Positions 59,257-64,000 of a stretch of 64,000 nucleotides of DNA are shown one piece after another (within the stretch, counting starts at the first letter, position 1; each line of letters begins with the position of its first letter). The stretch comes from an uncultured Clostridia bacterium (GTDB lineage: Bacteria > Bacillota > Clostridia > Christensenellales > CAG-138). The stretch lies in NCBI GenBank assembly GCA_947168855.1, contig CAMVNO010000003.1, forward strand, positions 281,474 through 345,473, given 5' to 3'. The notes under the pieces are model-generated. The model saw nothing but the letters and a program-made list of their open reading frames with translations. It was not told where the DNA came from and did no database searches. The position numbers and the translations under genes are program-made.

Positions 59257-61494
59257 TTAAAACATCTCCTGTGGATTGATCTCAAGCTGCACCTCGGCGC
59301 AGGCGTCACGGTGCGCGTCATGGAACACCGAAACGGTCTCAAGCGCGTCCTTCAGCCGCTTTGTGCGCAGCAATTTAATCAGGATCTGGTATCGTGTGTA
59401 ACCCGAGATCCGCGCGACCGGCGCTTCCGCTGCAACGAGCAGCAGAAGATCCAGCCTGCCTTCTTCGCCGAGCGCCGCTCTGAGCGCCGACTCCAAAGCC
59501 TTCGCGTATTCGAGACAGGCGCGTTCCGCCGTACGTTCGTCGCGGTCCGCAAAAACGATGCGGAGGAAGAGCGAGAACGGGGGATAGAGCATCTTTTTCC
59601 GCGCGGCGATCTCGTAGTGGAAAAATCCAGGATAATCCTGCGCTTTCGCAAACCGGATGATCGGGTGATTCGGCTCGTAGGTCTGCAGAACGACGCGTCC
59701 GGGAAGATTGTCGCGCCCGGCGCGTCCCGCAACCTGGGTGAGAAGCTGGAACGTGCGTTCCGGCGCGCGGTAGTCCGGCAGATTCAGCGTGGTGTCCGCG
59801 GCGACGACGCCGACCAGCGTGACGTTCGGGAAATCGTGTCCCTTCGCGATCATCTGCGTGCCGATCAGCACCTGCGCCTCCCTGCGGTGAAATGCGGACA
59901 GGAGCTTTTCATAGCTGCCCTTTTCGCGCATCGTATCCGTGTCCATGCGAAGCGTTCTGACGGCGGGGAAGAGCGTATGAACCGCCTCTTCGACCTGCTC
60001 GGTGCCGATGCCGAACTGCTTGATAAACGGCTTTTTGCAGTTCGGGCACTCCTTCGGCAGCGGCTTTACGGCGCCGCAGTAGTGACAGCGCGTGCGCGAT
60101 TCCGTCTTGTGGTACGTCATGGAAATGTCGCAGTTGTCGCATTTTAAGACGTATCCGCAGCTGCGGCAGCTCACAAACGTCGCATAGCCGCGGCGGTTGA
60201 TGAACAGCATCGCCTGCTGGCCCGCGGCGAGACATTCGCTCATGCGTTCGGTCAGCTTATCCGAGAAGATACTGTTGTTGCCCATCAGAAGCTCGTCGCG
60301 CATGTTGACGACTTCAACGGTCGGCAGCGGTCTTCCCGCAACGCGGTCGGGCAGCGTCAACAGCTCGTATTTACCGCTGAGCGCCCTTGCATAGCTCATA
60401 AGCGACGGCGTTGCGCTGCCGAGCACAAGCGCGCCGCCGGTGTTTTTCACCCGCCGCGCGGCGATCTCACCCGCGAGGTATCGCGGCTGCGTTTCACTCT
60501 GATAGCTCGATTCGTGCTCCTCGTCAATGATGATCAGCCCGAGCCGCTCCACGGGCGCAAAGACCGCGCTGCGCGCGCCGATCACGATGTCGGCAAGCCC
60601 GAGCCGGATGCGCCGCCATTCATCAAAGCGCTCGCCTGGACTGAGCCTTGAATGCAGCACGGCGATCCGGTCGCCGAACCGGTCGGTAAAACGCCCGACG
60701 GTCTGTGGGGTCAGAGAGATCTCCGGCACCAGCACGATCGCCTGTTTTCCGAGCGAAAGGCAGTCCTCGATCGCGCGGAGGTAGACTTCCGTTTTACCGC
60801 TGCCGGTCACGCCGTGCAGCAGAAGAACGTCGCCTTCCGCACGGGCAACGGCGGATCGGATCGCGTCCGCCGCATGGGTCTGCGCATCCGTCAGCGTATG
60901 GTTCGGCGCGTGCAGCCGTATCTTTTCCGGACGGCGGAAGACCGTTTCGCTCTGCTCGGTCAGGAATCCTTTCCGGATCAGCGCCTTCACCGCGGCCGTG
61001 CTGCCCGGATAGAACGCGTTGATGTCCGGAAGCGAAGCCTCCGCACCGAGCTTTGCGACAAGCTCGAACACGCGCTTCTGCGCCGGCGCGTTTTTCAGCG
61101 CTTCCGAAACAGCTTCCGGGTCGACGCCCCCGGCGAGCATCACGGTGCGGACCTTCTTTTCCCGCACGCGCATCCCGCGCATCTGCGCCGGGATCATCAG
61201 CCGCAGCGCGTCGACGAACAGACAGTGATACGCGTCCTTCATCCATTCGGCAAGCGCGATCTGGTCCGGCAGGAGAACGGGGTACCGTTCGATGATTCTG
61301 GAGACGTCCTTGATCTCCGGATAGTCGGCGGAGCTTTTCAGCGCAACAACAAAGCCTTCCTTTTTATGATCCCCCTGTCCGAACGGAACCAGTACATGGT
61401 GTCCGACGGAAACGGGGAGCTCTTCGGGAATGCGATAGGTGAACCGACGGTCCACGGCGGTATGCGCGATGTCGACGATCACTTCGGCGTACAT
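59257..61494 (-). CDS. priA: Primosomal replication restart helicase PriA
   Basis: The 745-aa helicase has the 3'-DNA-binding N-terminal domain, Walker A GVTGSGKTEVYLRAI, DEEH box IDEEHESSY, the zinc-binding cysteines (CRSCGYVLKCDNCD and CHYCGAVKPLPKECPNC) and helicase motifs GTQMIAKGHDFPNV and AGRAGR. It reloads the replisome at stalled forks. AGGAG lies 5 bases before the ATG, directly after the T-run of a terminator hairpin. The usual next gene in Firmicutes is def; here an ABC exporter follows. Confidence 0.97.
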   Translation of the reverse strand: MYAEVIVDIAHTAVDRRFTYRIPEELPVSVGHHVLVPFGQGDHKKEGFVVALKSSADYPEIKDVSRIIERYPVLLPDQIALAEWMKDAYHCLFVDALRLMIPAQMRGMRVREKKVRTVMLAGGVDPEAVSEALKNAPAQKRVFELVAKLGAEASLPDINAFYPGSTAAVKALIRKGFLTEQSETVFRRPEKIRLHAPNHTLTDAQTHAADAIRSAVARAEGDVLLLHGVTGSGKTEVYLRAIEDCLSLGKQAIVLVPEISLTPQTVGRFTDRFGDRIAVLHSRLSPGERFDEWRRIRLGLADIVIGARSAVFAPVERLGLIIIDEEHESSYQSETQPRYLAGEIAARRVKNTGGALVLGSATPSLMSYARALSGKYELLTLPDRVAGRPLPTVEVVNMRDELLMGNNSIFSDKLTERMSECLAAGQQAMLFINRRGYATFVSCRSCGYVLKCDNCDISMTYHKTESRTRCHYCGAVKPLPKECPNCKKPFIKQFGIGTEQVEEAVHTLFPAVRTLRMDTDTMREKGSYEKLLSAFHRREAQVLIGTQMIAKGHDFPNVTLVGVVAADTTLNLPDYRAPERTFQLLTQVAGRAGRDNLPGRVVLQTYEPNHPIIRFAKAQDYPGFFHYEIAARKKMLYPPFSLFLRIVFADRDERTAERACLEYAKALESALRAALGEEGRLDLLLLVAAEAPVARISGYTRYQILIKLLRTKRLKDALETVSVFHDAHRDACAEVQLEINPQEMF

Positions 61495-61505
61495 ATCCGG
61501 CTCCT

Positions 61506-61536
61506 AAAAAAATGCCCGTGCGCGAACGCGACGGGC
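61506..61536 (-). terminator. Rho-independent terminator between rpoZ and priA
   Basis: On the minus strand GCCCGT-CGCGTTCGCG-C-ACGGGC is followed by ATTTTTTT. The T-run ends directly before the AGGAG of priA, so priA is reached only by read-through or from a promoter within the hairpin region. Confidence 0.82.
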
Positions 61537-61549
61537 GAAAAGACATTTT

Positions 61550-61744
61550 TCAGCCTTCCTTCGGTGCGTTCAGAATCAGCTTATCGTGGTACAGTTCATC
61601 CACGGCCATGGATACCGGCTTGTTGGTACCGAGCTTTTCCGGATGATCCTGGAGCTGTCTTGCACGATTGGCAACAGCGGTGACGAGCAGATAGCGGCAG
61701 CCCGCCTTTTCGACCAGCTCATTCAGAGAAGGATAATTCATCAT
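61550..61744 (-). CDS. rpoZ: RNA polymerase omega subunit
   Basis: The 64-aa protein has the omega core with ELVEKAGCRYLLVTAVANRARQL and MAVDELYHDKL. It stabilises the beta-prime subunit. Overlaps gmk by 4 nt and starts with ATGATG. Confidence 0.93.
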   Translation of the reverse strand: MMNYPSLNELVEKAGCRYLLVTAVANRARQLQDHPEKLGTNKPVSMAVDELYHDKLILNAPKEG

Positions 61745-62367
61745 ATCGTTTCGCCTCCATTCAGTTTCGTAATCAGTTCTGTATTTCTTCCGGTGCGGAG
61801 AAGCTCCGCGACGAGGATGGATTCCATTTCGCCGACCGCTTCCTCCACAACGTCGTTGATGACCATGTAGTCATATTCCGGCAGCGCCTTGAGCTCCTCG
61901 AGCGCCGTTGCGGTGCGGACGTCGATGGATTCCTGCGTTTCGGTCCCGCGTCCGACGAGCCGCGCCTTGAGGATCGAAAGCGACGGGGGAGCGATAAAGA
62001 TCATGACGGCGTCGGGACAGGCGGCTTTGACCTTCCGCGCGCCCTGCACGTCGATCTCGAGGATGACGTGGTTGCCCTTTTCGCGTTCCGCCTCCACGAA
62101 CGACTTCGGCGTGCCGTAGTAGTTCATGCCGAACACGTGCATGTATTCCAGGAAAGCGTTCTCCTCGATCATGCGCGTGAACTCTTCCTTCGTTTTGAAG
62201 AAATAGTGCACGCCGTCGATCTCGCCGGGACGCGGCGCTCGCGTCGTTGCGGAAACCGACATCCTGATCTCGGGGTGCTTTGCCATCAGCGCCGCGTTGA
62301 CCGTCCCTTTGCCGACGCCGGCGGGACCGGACACCACGAGCAGCAGCCCTTTTTTCTGTCTTGCCAT
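61741..62367 (-). CDS. gmk: Guanylate kinase
   Basis: The 208-aa kinase has the P-loop SGPAGVGKGT, the GMP-binding ATTRAPRPGEIDGVHYFF and NYYGTPKSFVEA regions and the LID DARTATALEEL-type segment. It phosphorylates GMP to GDP. Standard gmk-rpoZ order of Firmicutes. Confidence 0.97.
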   Translation of the reverse strand: MARQKKGLLLVVSGPAGVGKGTVNAALMAKHPEIRMSVSATTRAPRPGEIDGVHYFFKTKEEFTRMIEENAFLEYMHVFGMNYYGTPKSFVEAEREKGNHVILEIDVQGARKVKAACPDAVMIFIAPPSLSILKARLVGRGTETQESIDVRTATALEELKALPEYDYMVINDVVEEAVGEMESILVAELLRTGRNTELITKLNGGETI

Positions 62368-62377
62368 ATCATTCTCC

Positions 62378-62641
62378 TTATCCTTCCGCGCTCCATTCGG
62401 CGTTCAGCCTTCGCGCGATGGTTTCCGATTGCAGCGCGGACAAAACGACATGTCCGCTGTCCATGACAAGCACGGCGCGGGTCTTTCGCCCGCAGCTTGC
62501 GTCGATCAGAAGACGGCGTTCCCGCGCGTCCTGAATAAGCCGCTTCACCGGAGCGGAATCCGGTGTGATAACGGCGATGATGCGGGCGCCGGAGACGATG
62601 TTTCCGAACCCGACCGAAACCAGTGCAGAATTGTCCGTCAT
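62378..62641 (-). CDS. RemA-like (DUF370) DNA-binding regulator
   Basis: The 87-aa protein has the DUF370/RemA layout: [28 protein letters not shown] and a terminal [15 protein letters not shown]. RemA is a ring-forming DNA binder that activates matrix and osmoprotection genes in Bacillus. GGAG 9 bases upstream decides ATG 62641, inside the yicC end region. Located between yicC and gmk as in B. subtilis. Confidence 0.9.
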   Translation of the reverse strand: MTDNSALVSVGFGNIVSGARIIAVITPDSAPVKRLIQDARERRLLIDASCGRKTRAVLVMDSGHVVLSALQSETIARRLNAEWSAEG

Positions 62642-62646
62642 GCCGC

Positions 62647-63522
62647 TCACTCCACGTTCTGGATCTGTTCTCTGAGCTTTTCGATCTCCGCTTTGCAGCC
62701 GAGCACCGATTTGGTCAGCACGGCGTCGTTCGCCTTGCTGCCGATCGTGTTGCATTCGCGGTTCATCTCCTGCACGATAAAGTCCATATTCCGCCCGACC
62801 GGCTCCGCCGTGTCGAGATAGGTACGGAACTGCGCGATGTGGCTTTTGAGCCGCACAAGCTCCTCGTCGATACAGCAGCGGTCCGCAAACAGCGCCACTT
62901 CGGTTGCCAGCCGCGCGCGGTCGATCTCGGCGTCGTCGAGCACCGCTTCGATCCGCTCATTGAGCTTCTTTCGGTACTCCTCTGCAACGAACGGCGCGCG
63001 CGCAAGGATCTCTTCGCGATACGCGTCCATCGCGTTGACGCCTGCAAGCAGCGCGGTTCTGAGCCGCGCACCCTCCGCAACGCGCATTTCGATCAAGCCA
63101 TTCAGCGCGAGCGTCGTCGCATCCTTCGCAAGCGCGATCAGCGCGTCCGCGTCCTCATCGGCAGGCACGATCTCCGTCACGTCGGGGAGACGAAGGACGT
63201 TCGAGAGCGTCAGATCGTCCCGAAGATTCAGGTCTTCGTTCGCAGCTCTTGCCGCCTTCACATATTCGGACAGCAAAAGATCGTCCACGCGGACGCTCTT
63301 CGCGTCGCTGCGGGTGTTGCGGTAATTGACAAATACGTCGACGTGCCCGCGCACAAGACGCTCGGAGATCGTCGTGCGGATCGTATCTTCAATGCAGGAA
63401 AGCACGCGCGGAAGACGCATCGAAACATCCAGAAAGCGGTGATTCACGCTTTTGAGTTCGACGGTCAGCTCACGTCCGTCCAAAACGGCGACGCCTTTTC
63501 CGTATCCGGTCATGCTTTTCAT
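62647..63522 (-). CDS. yicC: YicC family endoribonuclease
   Basis: The 291-aa protein begins [10 protein letters not shown] and has [17 protein letters not shown] and the C-terminal [21 protein letters not shown], the YicC core. YicC-type enzymes are RNases implicated in sRNA decay and stress. GGAGG 7 bases before ATG 63522. Heads the yicC-remA-gmk-rpoZ operon. Confidence 0.95.
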   Translation of the reverse strand: MKSMTGYGKGVAVLDGRELTVELKSVNHRFLDVSMRLPRVLSCIEDTIRTTISERLVRGHVDVFVNYRNTRSDAKSVRVDDLLLSEYVKAARAANEDLNLRDDLTLSNVLRLPDVTEIVPADEDADALIALAKDATTLALNGLIEMRVAEGARLRTALLAGVNAMDAYREEILARAPFVAEEYRKKLNERIEAVLDDAEIDRARLATEVALFADRCCIDEELVRLKSHIAQFRTYLDTAEPVGRNMDFIVQEMNRECNTIGSKANDAVLTKSVLGCKAEIEKLREQIQNVE

Positions 63523-63544
63523 ACACTTACCTCCGCAAATACAA

Positions 63545-63574
63545 AGTATACCATATTCCGGTCCGAAAACACAA
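63545..63574 (-). promoter_or_regulatory. Extended -10 promoter of the yicC operon
   Basis: On the minus strand: TTGTGT (63569-63574), 18-bp spacer, TATACT (63545-63550) preceded by TGG. Confidence 0.6.
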
Positions 63575-63607
63575 GAGCGGAATCGGCTTTTTTCGGGAAA
63601 AAACAGT

Positions 63608-64000
63608 TCAGAACAGCCGATACAGCTCGTCTGCGCCGGGCGGATCGAGCGGCGAACCGTCCGCAAAGCGGAAATCCTGCGCCGTAATGCGTCCGATCAC
63701 TGCGGCGGGAATGCCCGCATCCTGCAGGGCGGCGACCGTTTCGGCGCCGTTTTCGCAGGCGATCAGCAGGGAGCCGCTCGACATCAGCCGATACGGATCG
63801 AGCCCGACCGCGTCCGTGATCGCGACTGTTTCGGGAAGGACGGGGATCGCGCTTCGATCGACGACCGCGCCCAGGCGTTCCTGCGCCGCAAGCTCCCAGA
63901 TCGCGCCGAGCACGCCGCCTTCGGTCACGTCATGCATCGCGTGCGCGTTGTGCCGCATGGCGATCCGGCTTTCCGGCACAACGGAAAGATGCTTCGAGAG
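63608..64000 (-). CDS. AIR synthase-related (PurM/HypE-like) protein, C-terminal part (cut by window edge)
   Basis: The frame is open to the right edge and gives 130 C-terminal residues: AMHDVTEGGVLGAIWELA, the PurM C-terminal ATP-side motif, and PYRLMSSGSLLIA. This matches the stand-alone AIR-synthase-related/HypE-like family common in Clostridia. The N-terminal metal and ATP motifs lie outside, so function cannot be fixed. No maturation genes for NiFe hydrogenases are visible. Confidence 0.82.
   Translation of the reverse strand, partial: LSKHLSVVPESRIAMRHNAHAMHDVTEGGVLGAIWELAAQERLGAVVDRSAIPVLPETVAITDAVGLDPYRLMSSGSLLIACENGAETVAALQDAGIPAAVIGRITAQDFRFADGSPLDPPGADELYRLF

Overview
This window is a chromosomal segment from a GC-rich, low-redundancy genome of a strictly anaerobic Gram-positive bacterium, most likely an uncultured gut-type member of the Clostridia. 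The evidence is the Firmicutes core gene order (dgt-dnaG-sigA; yicC-remA-gmk-rpoZ-priA; def-fmt-rsmB-rlmN-PP2C-PASTA kinase-rsgA-rpe), a trimeric bifurcating-type [FeFe]-hydrogenase, a dockerin-tagged secreted peptidase, LCP and NAGPA envelope proteins, and AGGAGG Shine-Dalgarno sites before nearly every gene. I cannot assign a species. No rRNA, tRNA, CRISPR array, phage or transposase gene was found; the only stable RNA gene is tmRNA.

Layout. 1-7.7 kb (+): end of nnrD, hflX, a secreted HExxH peptidase with a C-terminal dockerin, and a large lipoprotein with four lamin-tail repeats plus a CotH kinase domain. 7.7-11.9 kb (-): a methyltransferase/radical SAM pair with its own strong promoter, a CPBP membrane protease, then smpB-ssrA, where the 3' end of tmRNA and its terminator have been copied into a 157-bp tandem repeat, and secG. 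12-19.1 kb (-): pgk-tpiA fusion with gpmI, and ruvC-ruvA-ruvB followed by a DivIVA-like coiled-coil protein and a metallo-beta-lactamase-fold hydrolase. 19.2-22.7 kb (+): membrane-anchored PI-PLC-like and endonuclease/exonuclease/phosphatase-fold proteins, a flavodoxin-like protein and a lipase-like hydrolase. 22.7-23.6 kb (-): an anchored SH3 protein.

23.7-32 kb (+) is a ten-gene hydrogenase operon. HydC, HydB and HydA form a predicted NADH/ferredoxin-linked bifurcating enzyme, but between hydC and hydB lie two DRTGG proteins, two anti-sigma-type ATPases, a degenerate hydrogenase-like iron-sulphur protein, a PHP phosphoesterase and a thioredoxin-fold 2Fe-2S protein. These look like a sensing or regulatory module built into the enzyme operon. 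32.1-38.4 kb (+): dgt, dnaG, sigA, trpS and an SDR oxidoreductase. 38.4-42.6 kb (-): an envelope operon (GT2-GtrA glycosyltransferase, NAGPA phosphodiester glycosidase, small membrane protein, M18 aminopeptidase). 42.8-46.2 kb (+): an LCP ligase-type protein, then a three-gene operon headed by a consensus promoter with a perfect palindrome and containing its likely ArsR-DUF2087 repressor.

46.5-64 kb (-) is the translation/RNA/signalling core block. Its usual order is interrupted between priA and def by a heterodimeric ABC exporter and a convergently read XRE-LiaF-like membrane regulator, whose promoter is preceded by four direct repeats at an exact 32-bp period. Intergenic DNA is unusually structured at 9.4-10.6 kb (hairpins sharing one loop, tmRNA-tail repeats) and at 46.2-46.5 kb (a run of eight small hairpins linked by TGAATT/AATTCA spacers).
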